A stretch of DNA of 64,000 nucleotides from Angiostrongylus vasorum (GCA_018806985.1 JADANN010000375.1:2170001-2234000), one strand, 5' to 3'; positions 46,521 to 58,621 are shown, numbered from the stretch's first letter. The notes: generated from the letters alone by a model not told the origin. Numbers and translations: made by a program.

Positions 46521-46834
46521 CCTCTACGTGCTCGTCCTACCCAACGCTGGGAAATTGGGGGCTCTTTCGGGGTCAGGGGAATGAGGCCCGTTTTTTTTGT
46601 CACTGTGTTTAGCATTTTGATACCCACTTATAGCTTGCTGGGCTCTGAACGTAGGGGCCGGGTATACTCACGGGTAGCTTGCCAGGCTCTCCCGGAGTGG
46701 ACATGTAGCTTATTTGTTGGAGCCGACTCCTAACCTCCTCCCATATAGTTCACTGTCACTTGATTGCAGGCTTTTGGCCGAATTGACTTGTAGAATACAA
46801 TCCGCATAAGCGAGAACGCACCCACACACGCATG

Positions 46835-47800
46835 CATGAATACTCGGCATAGCAGAAACCCCCCTATCCGCTATCTGTGGACACGCCACGTAGCCTCGCG
46901 ACTAACCGGCTCGAAATATGAGATCCGTGGGCGAATGGGAATACGAAAACGAAATGGGAGTGCGCACCGTTTTGATGGGTTCCCCTCCACAACAAACCTC
47001 TTCCACGAGAAACCACTTTTTTTTGACAAGAACAAGAAAATGAGAAGTAGTTGGATTCGAAAATCGCCGAGAAGAACGAGTAACATGGAGAACAACGACA
47101 TGTTCATACGCAGAAGATGGTCTTATTTTTGAAAAAAGCCGTATTGCAATCATTCTGTAAAGGACCCGATCAGTTCCTCTTCTCTGAAAATATTCGTTTC
47201 AATCACAATTTGCAAAAAGAAGTTATGTCATTGCCAGTTAAGAAAGAGATAAGTTGTGTAAGATAACAAGATTCTGAACGAAATCTTCTCTAGTGAGTCA
47301 AAACTGAGCCAACAGAGGACAATTCAATACGATCACACGACTGCTAGGGTGTATCGAGTTCCTCAAATTTCTTCAATCAAAAGATCAGAGAACATTTCCG
47401 CCATCAGTAAGACACCACTCGAGACGATAAAAAACAAGATCCCTGACTCTATTGCATGACGCGACTGCCAAGAAATGCCAGCTGCAAAAGACTGCTGCAG
47501 GAAAGCAACCAGAAAAAAATGTTGGTGGATGCTTGAAGAAGAGCTTGTTCAAAGAAGAAGAAGTGTTGTTGGAATATTCGCGACTCTGATGTTTTATAAA
47601 CAGATCAAAGCTACTGATTGGTTCATCCTACTGGCTGCCATGACTGGCAATCGGTTACGGAAATGGTGTAGTCCAGAAATACCCGCGTCACTTTTTATTG
47701 ATCCAAAAGATCCCAATGAAGAAAAATCACCGAGGATTATTTCCTTTAAGGATTGCAACGATGGAAATCGCCACAGTTACCAGATCAAGCAATATCATAG
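46835..47800. other. Intergenic, unresolved open frames
   Basis: Plus frames at 46836-47132 and 47475-47810 (about 100 codons each) have no recognisable domain. The first overlaps the outer edge of RTE copy 2. Confidence 0.35.
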
Positions 47801-47844
47801 ACAATTTTAACTTGTTATTTACTGCCTACTCTTTTTAACGGCAG

Positions 47845-48053
47845 GGCATTCCATCTCTCTGTGGTCGGAAAATTGGTAGCAGACTTATCTCGGAGGGTAT
47901 CAGCACTGACGCGATACATCGGTAGGCCACCGCGAGTCATTGTAAAGGCCAAATATGCATTTAATCATCTCCAACGATACTTAGTCAAGTCGAATGCATG
48001 GCGCATCCCTCAGGGATTGATCAACGTCGGGAGCTTTATCCTTTATCCTTCAT
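47845..48053 (+). mobile_element. SINE family A, 5'-truncated
   Basis: Starts in the body (tcggaaaattggtagcagac) and keeps an almost perfect 3' half. A family D tail fragment (47808-47845) precedes it. Confidence 0.8.
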
Positions 48054-48129
48054 TCTTTAAATGCGGCGTGTCTTCACCGGATGTGCTGGCCTCACACAGT
48101 TCCTATTTGTATCTCTCTCTCGCGCAATC

Positions 48130-50955
48130 ATCGTACATGGTCGTAGTCTGCTTCAAACATGGTGACGTCCGCGAGCAACATTCCATGAACAGGAAGTCGT
48201 TGCCATCTGTGCGAATGCAGACGGTTCACGTTAGTTATGAGGACGTCCGCCCGTTGTTTGGATAGTATTCCAAGAAGACGTTTGCATTCTCTTGAAATCC
48301 ATTCCACTGCTCTTTCCGCCAATATGACATCTGCTCTTCATTTTATGTGACCGGCTCATCTCTGTTTCGCTATTGATGTGTGTTCTTCTGAATTCCGAAG
48401 ATGGGATAGCTTTTTTAAAATCTGAGCTGCGCATTACCGCATTAGGTTGTGAGTGCCGGTTAAATTTCAGAAGACATCGTTAAAGCGCTCCGTGAGTAGT
48501 GCGCAATGTTCTCGACATGGTTGAAGTATCGTCCCATGTCTCTGCAGAACAATACAGCGTTGGGAGGACTGTTGAATCAAAAAAGTGAGGACGGAGCGCA
48601 CAGTTTCTGGTCCGTCAGTTGGTCGATGGCTTCTTTGAGTTCCCCGAACGTGGGTTTTTCTGCTCTCCTTCTTCCGTCTAATTCCTCCTTCATGTTGTTT
48701 CCTTTGCTTTCCAATGTACAGGTACGAGATGGTCTCTTTAATCGGAGATCCATGCAGTTCGATTTTCACCTCTTCTCACCACAGATTCTTCATGAAATGG
48801 GTCTGCGTCCTATTTATGCGCAGTCCAACATTTTTTCTGCCTCCGTTGAATTCAGCGAGCATTGTCTCTGTTTCGGTACTCCTTGAAATGATTAAGGTGC
48901 CAGCTGCGGAGCGAAGATTTGATAAGAATTCTCTATCAATACGTGTGCCCTTCACGTCCCAATTGAGCACTTCATTGCCCACCGATGTACGGCAGTAAAC
49001 AGTTTTAGCAATATTGTTTCGCTTTGTCGAACCCCCTTTTGCTGTAGGTCTGGCGAGGAGTCGATGGAACAGCTGTTTTTTTTTGTGCCGAATCTTCGGT
49101 AACAGCCAACAGTTGTTCGTATGAAAACGAGTTCACTCCTTCGTCGATTAGTCCTGACGGGATTGCATTTGTTTTGGAGCTGTCGGACGCGTTCTCGTAG
49201 TCGGTAAAGATTAGGATAAGAGGCAAATGGTGTTCCCGACAAACTTCAATGACCCTAGAACCGGTCTGGATGTGGTGCACGCAGCAAAACCCTTTCGAAA
49301 TCTTTCTTGCTCAACTGGTTGCGTATCATCCAAGGTCTTCGACATGTCCAAAAAAATAGTTTTCGCGAACAAATTATAAAGTCCACTTAACAAGTGTATT
49401 GGGCGGTATTTACGAAGATCATTTCGGTCACCCTTCTTAGATAGGGTAACCGTGCACGAAAGCCTCCCTGGGATTTTCTATTTCTGAAGGTGAGATGTCA
49501 TGTGGGCTACGAGAAGTAAATGTAATTTGTAACCACCAGCGCCTAGGAAAATCAGGAGTGATATTATCGGATTCTGGAGATGTCTCCCTCTAGGCTTTCT
49601 GTTGCACTTCGGACTTTACGGTGGAATTTCAGGTGGTTTTTTCACTAGCAAGGATTTCGGGACCCTGAGACGGGGACTGTGGGAAAAAAATTGGAACAGA
49701 ACCTTTCCTTTATCAATTACATGTCATGGCGGGATGTGGTAATGTTCCTAAATTCTTTTATTTGGCGAATAGCGAAACCTTCTATCCGCAAATAACTCGA
49801 CGGCATTTCTTCAGACAAAATCGTCTTTGATCTGCTTCCAATAACTTTTCCCGTCTCTACCGTAAATCTTGCAAGGATCTTTTATAGATAGCATATTATC
49901 AGCTATGTTAGGTGTGTTGCCCCTAGTATCAGGCTTCAGTGTCCTTTTCCATTCGAGCAACTACTTAATAGTGGCAACGGAGATGCGGTCTGAACTTCCT
50001 GTTCGAGGAATTGAGGCGAGTTTGCCACAGGTTCTAAGTCCTTTGAGAAGCAGCTTCTAGTCCTTTATCTGCTAGTCATAACAGGAAAGGATTTTATTAA
50101 GAATATCCTGGTCATATGCGATTTCTTTCGTTTTTCTTGGACAATAATGGGTTCCTTTCCACCTTATGTCCGGATTAAATCTTGGTACGAAGAGAGTGGT
50201 GATTGGATCGCGTACAAAAATCCTGGTACCACTGAGGTGTTCTGTTGACACCATCTTTTCTTCGTCGATCTCTGCAGGAGCAGTGTCTTAAAGAGACTCC
50301 CATGATTATTGACAATTTTCTGTCTTCTCGAAAGATGAAATTCAATGGAATTCCTACAAACCGGTTTCCATTTTCATTATTTTCCTGCTCCAAATTTTTC
50401 TTATCCTGTACTAATTTCCGTTAGCCGTCCTTATTCCACTGTTGAGTCTCCAACTACGAATTTATAGAAGGATTTCTCGTTGCTTACTTCCTCCAACTCA
50501 TTCTGGAGCGCGTTCAGTTTGATGTCACCAGCTGAACAGGTTGGTGAGCAATAGTTAACGATACCGACTTCCTTCTCACGTATATGTTACAGCGAAAGAA
50601 TGACCGGGCGCCGTGATAGGACTTCGTATGAAGTGTCTAGATAGGAAAAAGGATGAATCTGCGACAAAGCTAACGCCATCAACATCTCGTTAAGGGAATT
50701 TCCTTCCACCAACGACAACGACTATTTCATATAATTAGCGTATGTTGGTCTCCCTTGTTTTCTGTCTCTTGTAGAGCGACCACTTGGAATCTATTGCAAT
50801 CAGCAGCCTCAAGAATAGCATAAACGTCGGCGTGTGGAGTGTTTTTGCGTTATAGAAGCAAAGAAAGAAGCAGTTTCCTGTTATACCGCCAGGGTACTGG
50901 TTTTCGCCGTTTCCATTGACTTCCTGTGAACTTGAGGTAAGACCGCCTCTCACTT
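48130..50955 (-). mobile_element. RTE-type LINE of a second lineage, heavily decayed (copy 3)
   Basis: Minus-strand fragments in order: endonuclease start (FYNAKTLHTP, about 50850), an endonuclease segment with NELEEVSNEKSFYKFVVGDS (about 50440-50510), reverse-transcriptase pieces (LYNLFAKTIFLDMSKTLDDT at 49300-49390; FADD replaced by SAAG near 48910), and a C-terminal part (MAERAVEWISRECKRLLG). Nearly every block is under 100 codons. The sequence differs clearly from copies 1 and 2, so it is a separate, older RTE lineage. Confidence 0.8.
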
Positions 50956-51004
50956 GTTGTTTCTAGGCCCAACGTCACAGACGGGAGCGCCCAGTGTGCG
51001 AAGG

Positions 51005-51325
51005 CCAGAGTTTTGATTGTTTAGCCTTTGTGGTTATCTGGAGTCTCGATGTCAGTCTAACTGAAACCTTCCTCAAAGCGTCAGCACCCCACCCAGTCAT
51101 CGCCCTTATAAGGTCGAAGGAGATGTGCCACCGTGCGACTAGTTTGACACCAGAAGGGTGCTAATTCCTGGTAATGGTTCAGTCTTAGGTGGATGTCCTT
51201 ATGAAAGGTCAGAAACATTCTCAGCTTTGGAGGTCCTGCGGGAGGATGAACCCTCTGCTGTACATCGTAGCTTGACACCCTGGAACATATGCCAGTCACG
51301 GTGAGGCATAACCCTTTGGGAGCAA
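51005..51325 (-). repeat. Repeat family B, decayed
   Basis: Lies against the 5' end of RTE copy 3; several substitutions in the first 60 bases. Confidence 0.7.
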
Positions 51326-51409
51326 ACACTTCCAAATGCTGATATTAATGTGTTTGCATGATGGACCACAGTAACACATAGTAAATTTTTTTACTCTCAC
51401 ATTTTACAG

Positions 51410-51520
51410 GACATCACACCTACTTTGTGGATACCAGCGCTTCTTGCATTCGATTTGTTTTCCTCGCACTCATCGTTCACAATGGTCTTCGAACATTTCG
51501 CGCATTGTTTGAGACTTCGA
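51410..51520 (-). mobile_element. SINE family C, 3' fragment
   Basis: Only the last 110 bases: gcaagaagcgctggtatcca with aaagtaggtgtgatg. Confidence 0.65.
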
Positions 51521-51564
51521 GGGAAGATAAATGTTTAGTTACCAATCAAGTGGACATTCGCTGT

Positions 51565-51675
51565 TTTTTTTGATGAGCAAACACGAGGTTGTTATAACAG
51601 TATTTATTCATCTACAATAGCTGACGTTTCAGTGGTTTTGATTTCCGGAGCCTGTAAAAGGCAAATTGACACGGA
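51565..51675 (+). repeat. Repeat family E
   Basis: gagcaaacacgaggttgtta, then atagctgacgtttcagtggt. Confidence 0.68.
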
Positions 51676-52361
51676 GTCTACCCAGGCAAGGACTTTCACA
51701 AGCTCAGCAGATTAAATTTAATACATAGTTTCTCATCCTCATATTAAGTAAGCCCTCTTGGAGACTAGCCCCTATGGGTTTTTTACACGGGTGGGGAATA
51801 TGCCTAACGAAGCCAAGAAATCAGCCTGAGGTCACGCGTGATCACGAGGCACTCCTCCGGTGGTTCGTTTGTGGATTTCTGGAGTGCATCCAAAAGGCTT
51901 CAGGGGCTTTAAGCTCTCATATTTTGTATTCCTCTACGAGGGTGGTAACATTTACTTCAATATCTTCTTCGTTTTCTCTATGTGTGTTTCTAGGACGCAT
52001 AATGGTAATGGTCTATCCGTTTTGCTGATGTATTCGTGGCTGCACGTTTTACAAAAGAAGGGATGAATCATAAAAGAACTAATGGAATGACCACTTATAC
52101 CGTTAGGGCATATTATTCAATTTTACGTTGTGCATAGATGGTCATAAGGGTGGCAGGAAGCTAGATGGAGTCTTACAGTGGTCGGTGGCATTTCATTCAC
52201 TGTTGCCAAATTTTTAAGAGCGACAGTTTTAAAGCAGCGTTTTATATTTGTACTTGTTTTGTTGGAAATAAGGAGCAGTATAAACAGATCCTTGTTCTCG
52301 CTGGAGTTATCCCTCTGAGGGCATGAGTTTTCCTCTGTACCTATTTCGAAGAGCTATAGTT

Positions 52362-52511
52362 TCACAACCATTGGAAATAGCTATTTTTCCGCACCAACTT
52401 CTGGGATTGTTTCTCCTGCTCTCTTCTTGTGCACGGACTGGTGACTGTTCGAAACATGTTTCTCACAAACGCCCTTTCGGGGCTCTGAAGGAGGCGAACT
52501 ACGTCAGCCAT
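52362..52511 (-). CDS. Possible first exon of an unrecognised gene
   Basis: The ATG at 52509-52511 follows an acceptor-like ttatttcag by 17 nt, as expected for a trans-spliced start. It reads MADVVRLLQSPERAFVRNMF, then RTVTSPCTRREQEKQSQKL, with a possible donor gtgcgg after QKL. Unspliced it stops after 49 codons. No family recognised. Confidence 0.3.
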   Translation of the reverse strand: MADVVRLLQSPERAFVRNMFRTVTSPCTRREQEKQSQKLVRKNSYFQWL

Positions 52512-52754
52512 TGTGAATGAATAAATGCTGAAATAACAATCTCGCATTTGCTAGTCAAGAAAACGGGGATTTATTGATCATTGCAAAGGGTAAAAGAAAG
52601 TCGGTCCTGGGAATTTCTATAAATGAGTGTTCCCTGGAAACTGAACGATTCTTCATGATTCCTAAGATGAGATTAATCAACTAACTCATGCAAGTTTAGC
52701 ATCTACTGATAGCTTGTTGTTTATTCTATATTTACTCTTACCTTAACCCTAATG

Positions 52755-52990
52755 CCAGGATTCACCACCGTACTGGTATCAAACTAGTCGCATGGTGGCA
52801 AATCTTCTACTGATCCACAAGGACGGCGAGTGCCTATGGTGGTGACGACCTGAGGCAGACTTTGGCCAGGCTGAACTCGGGACTCCAGGGATACGCAGCG
52901 GCTAAACCAGCAAAGCTTGAACAACGATGATTATGCTGGGGTCTGCACAACCAGTGAGGAAAGGCCGTCCAACTTTCCAAGTAACTTATT
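52755..52990 (+). repeat. Repeat family B, 5'-truncated
   Basis: Starts in the middle (ccaggattcaccaccgtact) and keeps the 3' end. Confidence 0.78.
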
Positions 52991-53151
52991 TTTTACCTTA
53001 GTCTTAACTTTTTTATCTTTCGATGTTAACAAAGGGTCAAAAAGAAATTGAAAAGATTTCATTTCGGACACTGAATTTAATATCACAGGTATTTCCCTGC
53101 TTTTGAACCTCTCAACAAAACATCATGAAATTAATGTCGAAGAATTTTAAG

Positions 53152-53460
53152 AGAAAACAAGTTTTACAATTTTACCAAAATTTCCTGACAACGCTGATGA
53201 TACCATGGATAAGCTAGACGTTTTGAGTTTGGAGCAAATTCCTTCAAAAATTTTTTTTCGTAAGTGACTAGAAGGAACTTCTAAACGTAATACATTTTCT
53301 GGATTGTTCAGCTTGTACTAGGTTGTATATAACTTGTATCAAGCCGAAGTCTCGAAGTCTTCCTCTCTTTAGAGTCGATGATCCGAATCGATGGTCCCCA
53401 GTCGTTCGACCTCGAGTTGTGGATCATCGTAACCGTATCGAGTCGAATCTTCCTGAGTAG
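53152..53460 (+). CDS. 3' end of an unrecognised gene (2 exons)
   Basis: Exon 53152-53259 (acceptor ttttaag, donor gtaagt) and exon 53312-53460 join across a 52-nt intron in phase. They encode FPDNADDTMDKLDVLSLEQI, then CIKPKSRSLPLFRVDD and RWSPVVRPRVVDHRNRIE, followed by TAG. AATAAA lies 11 nt after the stop (53472-53477), a typical compact nematode 3' end. A further exon ending at 53088 (donor gtattt) is possible. No family recognised. Confidence 0.5.
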
Positions 53461-53471
53461 AGCACTGTTTG

Positions 53472-53477
53472 AATAAA
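53472..53477 (+). promoter_or_regulatory. Polyadenylation signal AATAAA
   Basis: Canonical hexamer just downstream of the TAG at 53458-53460. Confidence 0.5.
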
Positions 53478-53569
53478 GTAACCTCACTTTTATCGTCCTT
53501 TTATATAAAACGGTCATTGACCGGCGGTAAATTGATGGCGACTGCTTTTCGTGGTTACAATCCATCGTA

Positions 53570-53850
53570 TAAAAAAGGGATAAAGGATAAATCTCTGGGC
53601 GTTGATCAATCCCCTGAGTGATGCACCAAGCATTCTACTTCACTAAACATCGTTTGGAGGTCATTGAATGCTTATCTGGCCTTTGCAATCACTTGCGGTG
53701 GCCTACCGATGTACCAAGTCAGTGCTGCTATCCTTCCAGACAAGTCTGGTGCCAATTTGCCTACCCCGGAGGGATGGAAGGCTTGGTGGACGCGGGATCG
53801 ATTCCAGGAGTGTAATGCAGAGCGCCTCCGACCACTGCGCCACGCGCACC
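53570..53850 (-). mobile_element. SINE family A, near-complete
   Basis: Full head-to-tail copy with a poly(A)-like run at the tail side (cctttatccctttttt). It lies just downstream of the plus-strand gene ending at 53460. Confidence 0.85.
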
Positions 53851-54234
53851 CCTATCCGTCCAATAGCGTTCGGTATTAGGGATGGCTTGCACATAGAGAA
53901 ATATTACTTTAGTAAACCGACTTTCGCATAAGTTTGGTTTGAATAATTAGTGTACTATACTTTGTGCGCTTAGCTTAAGCAACCTGGGTGACGATAACAA
54001 TTCCGCCAAAGTCATGTGTCCTCTATCACTTGAAATTTTCATCAAGATTGTTTGTTATATGGTCACGCATCATTCCCAGGGCATTATGTCAATATAAACG
54101 TCATTGGTTGCTAGAAATTGTTTCGAAAATGCAGCCTGTTTTAGTTCTTTTTATCGGGCAGTGATCTAGTGAATATATATGTGTTCGTTTTTGAGCAGTT
54201 CCCCTGGACTGCGTCATGCGATCATCTCAATTCG

Positions 54235-54445
54235 TACCGTAGTAGGGTTATTAATCCATTTGGCATAAAGGCCACCTTTCGATGAGTTTTAGGTGTATGA
54301 AACCAGTGTTTTCACTTTCGCAGACAAGCCTGGCGTGAGTTTGGCGAGTCCGGGAGGGAGAACAGTGAGCTCAGCTTGCTCGGGTCGGGATCGAACCAAC
54401 CCTTACATGTGCTTTGAAGGGCGGTTTTACCTCCTGCGCTGGAAT
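54235..54445 (-). mobile_element. SINE family A, decayed
   Basis: Head region (gttggttcgatcccgac) and a body trace (ccaggcttgtctgcgaaag). Confidence 0.55.
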
Positions 54446-54724
54446 TTTTTTCGTTTTGAATAGAATAGATTAATATCCTTAGTGCAAAGAACAGATGAAT
54501 AGTCTGGGAAATAGCACAAAAATAGAAATAGCACAGAAGAAGTACGAAATTGATTCCACCACTATGATCCTCACTCTACACGTGGTCTATCGTTTGAAAT
54601 TATATACGGGTAAGGCAACCATTAATTCTTTGTTGAGGGTTATTCGTTCATTCTCACCGATCCGAAGCTGAAAACATAAGCAAAGAATAAACAGTTCTTA
54701 TCTTTCTTTTTCAACGATGGTGCC

Positions 54725-54820
54725 CCCAATGAACCTTGTAATTAATCCCCCCGCTGTAGATCCCAGTCCGACACCCAGGAACACCTCCCAGCAACGATGA
54801 TGCGGTGAACCGTCGGGAGC
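54725..54820 (-). repeat. Repeat family B, 5' fragment only
   Basis: Only the first 95 bases of the unit are present. Confidence 0.7.
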
Positions 54821-55247
54821 AGTAGTTAATGGCTGGTATTAAACGATAATCATTATTATACTGACATTGGTGCAGATAATTCCTACAGCTATTTCATGGT
54901 CATCGGTATTAGAAGCAGAATTCTTGGCTGCTTTAAAATTAGTCCATAACGGAGTCGAATCTGCTGCTTTCTTCGACTAGCGTATCCGCTATGTTCGTAA
55001 CTAACTGCTCCGAATCTTTGTTGATATTTCGAATTTTGATTGGTGAAAATTATAATTTCTAGCGGCGAGGCAAGCGGAGTAATCGAGAGAGGGGGGAGGA
55101 ATCGTGTTCACGGCTAAGGATTTTCTCCGCATATATTCTAGCGATTTCTTTAGTAATTGGAGTATTTCTAGTAAAGGAAAGACGTCAGCTTGATTCTTTT
55201 AGGCTCTGCGAAAACAGTGCAAAAATAATGTATAAATGAATAAAAAA

Positions 55248-55524
55248 AGCGCGAAGTTCTCAGCGTTGATCAATCCCTAGGGGATGCGCCGTGCATTCGA
55301 TTTCAGTAATCATCTGGAGGAGGTGACTGGATGCAAATCTGGCCTTCACGATGACTGGCGGTGGCCTAGCGATGTACTAAATCAGTGCTGCTATCCTTCC
55401 AGACAAGTCTGGTACCAATTTGCAGACCACGGAGGGATGGAGGGTATGGTGGGCCATGGGCGCGGGGGATCGATCCCACGTGTGCGTTGCAAGGCTCCTC
55501 AGACCACTGCGTTACACGAGCCCC
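55248..55524 (-). mobile_element. SINE family A, near-complete
   Basis: Head cgtgtaacgcagtggtctga and tail gggattgatcaacgctgaga. Confidence 0.85.
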
Positions 55525-55884
55525 TAAAACGAAAACGATATACTGATCAGAAACCTGCCCAATTTTTCTAAACTGAATCGGACCAAAGCTTTTACAGCTG
55601 GAAGATTTCATACAAACATCATGTACGAAGCATAAATGTGGTCATATAGGTCGATTTAACCGCCAGGTAACAGAAAGGTCGTCTTCTAGATGGAAATTTC
55701 TACACTGGCGTTTTCGTCCTACACTTAGTCTTGCGCACATTCTGAAGAGGCAAGACGGTGCCACTTCTGTAGCTATCCATGCAATCCACAAGCCTACGTC
55801 CTACATTGAACTAACACATTAGTAAGATATACAAGAACTTCTGCGAGTTTGTTCCGCAGATCTTTGGCACCTTATCCTCTTATC

Positions 55885-56125
55885 ACGTTAGAGTAAACAC
55901 GTGGCTTGAGACCCATCCCACGTAATAGACAACCCAAGCGCTCTCATTGCAGAGTCGGAAAAATTGGTATTAAACTTGTTAAGGGGGATAAAACCACTGG
56001 ACTGATATATCACTAGGCTACCGCAAGTCATTGTACAGTACCAATACTCACCCAGTCATCTTAACGATGCTACGAATAGAGTTGAATGCATGGCTCATGA
56101 ATGTGTGATTAATTAACGCAGGAAG
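55885..56125 (+). mobile_element. SINE family A, decayed
   Basis: Traces such as ggctaccgcaagtcattgta and gagttgaatgcatggctcat, then a (TC)n tract. Confidence 0.65.
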
Positions 56126-56127
56126 TG

Positions 56128-56150
56128 CTCTCTCTCTCTCTCTCTCTCTA
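56128..56150. repeat. (TC)n microsatellite
   Basis: Directly follows the 3' end of a decayed plus-strand family A SINE. Confidence 0.9.
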
Positions 56151-56512
56151 TCTTGACCTTTTTCACACTTTTTAGAAACTTTCATTTTTTTCTTTTTAGT
56201 TTCTTATTCGATTGTCCAAGCACTTAGTTCTGCTTATTGCAGCTACAGTACCTGGACTTGCGGAAATTGATTTAGCTAGTTTGTTGCAATACTGTTCACT
56301 TAACAAAGCAATCAGATTTCATTTCTAGTCATTACAATGAAAAAAAAGCAGGTAATGGTTATGTACAAGATGATACGGGAAAAGCACAAAACGGAAATGA
56401 CGTCATGAATAAATACACCTTTAATAGCTGTTCAGTAACTGAGAATATTGTAATAACAAGTGGTAGGCACAACGGATATTGAGCTGAAGTGAGGAAACTC
56501 TAGAACCTTGGA

Positions 56513-57467
56513 TCATTTTGTCTTATCCGTCACAAGTGGTAGCTCTGAGCCGGATGTTTGGGTACCAGTAAAGTTCTGCCTTTTAAATATCCAGGTAAAC
56601 ACCTTTTTAAAGGGATTCGGAAATGGTATGATTTCATTCGTTCTTCGTACTTTTTGCTTGATGGGAGCACAGTTGTAGTACCGTAGCTTGTTCTCCTCGT
56701 CACAATAGACACCGTAGTCCTGAATGTGCGAAAATGTATCTCTATCTAGAACCCTATTTGGTCATTTTCCAAAGCATGTATTCTTAAAAAGTGCATGTAG
56801 TACAGTTGGTAGAGGTGCTCTGAAACATACACGTGTTTCCGCTCATTAGTTCGATTCCGCGCTTCAGGCTCACTTTGCCTCTCATTTATCCCTATTTGGA
56901 AATTTGGTACCAGACCTTCCTGGGAGGATTAAATCACGGACTTTGGTCATCGTTATGCCGCCGCAAGCTGTTGTGTAGCACAGATATGCATTCAGTGGTC
57001 TCTAACGATGCTTCGAATGGAGTTGTATGCAAGACGCATCTACTCGGGAACAAATCAGCGCTGAAGGACTCATTATTTTATCTCTCACATAAATTAGTTA
57101 TATACGGGATTGAGGAAAATGGGTGACGGTACCATGGGTAGCTGCAACTTCTAGGAGGTAGAAAACGTAAAATATAGGTGTATCTTTTCTGTTGAGAGCA
57201 GAAAAAAGTTTACTATTAGATAGAAAGAAAAAAATAAGTAAAAAATAAATGAAAAGAACCTTATCAGATTCCATGATCTGTTGGTCGAGTGTAAAAGTGA
57301 TCAACGTGCGTGGTATGATCGGGATTTTATAGGAGTTAGAAGACGAAACTGTTTACTCAGAACGGGGGATTGATATCTCGTGATACCGTTGTCGTCAAAA
57401 AATTCCATCACACACCTTGATGTGCGAAAAAGACAGTCCCTGCTCAAATACTTTCCAAATTTAACAA
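56513..57467 (-). CDS. 3' part of an unrecognised gene (3 exons)
   Basis: Exon 57387-57467 encodes KFGKYLSRDCLFRTSRCVME. Exon 57260-57348 encodes SYKIPIIPRTLITFTLDQQI. Exon 56513-56719 encodes DYGVYCDEENKLRYYNCAPI, KQKVRRTNEIIPFPNPFKK and a Ser/Thr-rich tail ending in TGA. Phases agree. The intron at 57349-57386 would be only 38 nt; reading through it instead gives another protein-like stretch (NGITRYQSPVLSKQFRLL) before a stop, so this boundary is uncertain. The last exon, after the acceptor cacattcag, is the firmest. No family recognised. A family A SINE on the plus strand (56790-57075) lies in the intron between the last two exons. Confidence 0.5.
56790..57075 (+). mobile_element. SINE family A, decayed
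   Basis: tRNA-like head gtgcatgtagtacagttggt with gttcgattccgcg, and a recognisable body and tail. It lies in an intron of the minus-strand gene at 56513-57467. Confidence 0.75.
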
Positions 57468-58166
57468 CTACATATGAAGAAAATGGTGCCCCTAGATGGT
57501 AGATTTGCGCGTATTTAAGTGTTCTATAAGAAGAATAACAAAATGAGATTCAAATAAACACTGTGATTGAGAAGATAGCTTTAATGAGCACCATCTGCTG
57601 CTGCGAAGCTATCCACTATTGAAACGTCCAAGTAGAACATGTAGAATGCTGCTCATTTCAATGTACGCAGTCCTGCAATACTGCTATATTAACTTTATCG
57701 ACTTTATTTTGCAAGGAGCAATTTAAATTCATTAGTTAGTACCACGTCATGAGAACACATCATCTTCCAGAGCTGTCGCTTCAGAAGACATAGAGAATGA
57801 AGGTTAGCCGAAAATTTATGGTGTCTAACTGGACGTTAGTAAAGGGGTGATTCGAGCTTTTCTATAAACTCAATTAGTTAAAAAATACGGGTTTGATTCG
57901 AGTGATGTTAGTTCATGTTGAATTTTTTTGCTAGGATTTTTTCATAACGAGCGAAACTGTATAAAGTTCTTCTATAACTACACATTGTCTTTTCCTCAGA
58001 TGTTTAATGAACCTCAAGTTAGATGATGTGATCTTTGGATAAGAAAAGGTGAAACTGCTCATTTTTTGTAGAGAACCAGAGCAAAATAAACACTTATGTG
58101 GTGAAAAAAGGAGAAGAAAGTAAAACTAGAGAGGTTGACAAGATTGATTAAATTATCAGAATTTTA

Positions 58167-58443
58167 AGGGCATGTGTAGTGCGGTGGACCGAGGTGCCTT
58201 GCAATGCACACGGATCAATCCCGTCGCCCCATGCTCAAAAAACCTTCCATCCCTACAAGGTCGGCAAATTGGTGCCAGACATGTTTGGGAGGATAACAGC
58301 ACTGCCTGGGTACATCGCTAAGCCACCGCGAGTCATTGTAAAGGGTAGATATGCATTCGGTCACCGCTAACGATGCTTAATGAAGTCGAATGCATGGCGC
58401 ATCTCTCAGGGATTGATCAACGCCGAGAGCGTTATCCTTTATC
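58167..58443 (+). mobile_element. SINE family A, near-complete
   Basis: Plus orientation: head atgtgtagtgcggtggacc, tail gggattgatcaacgccgaga then gttatcctttat. Confidence 0.85.
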
Positions 58444-58621
58444 GTTTCTCCCAGCTCTTGGTTTATCGATAGGATAACATGAGATTGCCACCAACTACTT
58501 ATTATGATTGCGCCTACATCGTTTTCTTAAGAGCAGCAATGACTCTAATCGAGGGTTGAGGGTATAGTTAATCTGCACGACGTGCTCGCCTTCAGAATTG
58601 TAATCACTCATAAAGGGTGTA

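Larger units (their letters stand above)
43590..46830 (-). mobile_element. RTE-type LINE, nearly full length (copy 2)
   Basis: Reading on the minus strand: a 5' leader of about 300 bp (46830-46520), apurinic-type endonuclease (about 46480-45610; motifs [35 protein letters not shown]), linker, reverse transcriptase (about 45230-44400; NRTAPCPDRIRPQHLKN, LTFIDLQKAF, FADD at 44442-44454) and a C-terminal region (LRQRSKTRDSVLYAKQSKMR; WAGYLMRMNDNRWTGAV). The frame is held in two large blocks, 44430-45572 and 43501-44403, plus three endonuclease blocks. The FADD box is intact, but one base appears missing just after it relative to copy 1, giving an immediate stop. This is the most recent-looking transposon here. 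Confidence 0.93.

Noticed and set aside
47475..47810. 111-codon plus frame
   Set aside because: No recognisable domain, ends at a SINE D fragment, and no splice or polyadenylation context.
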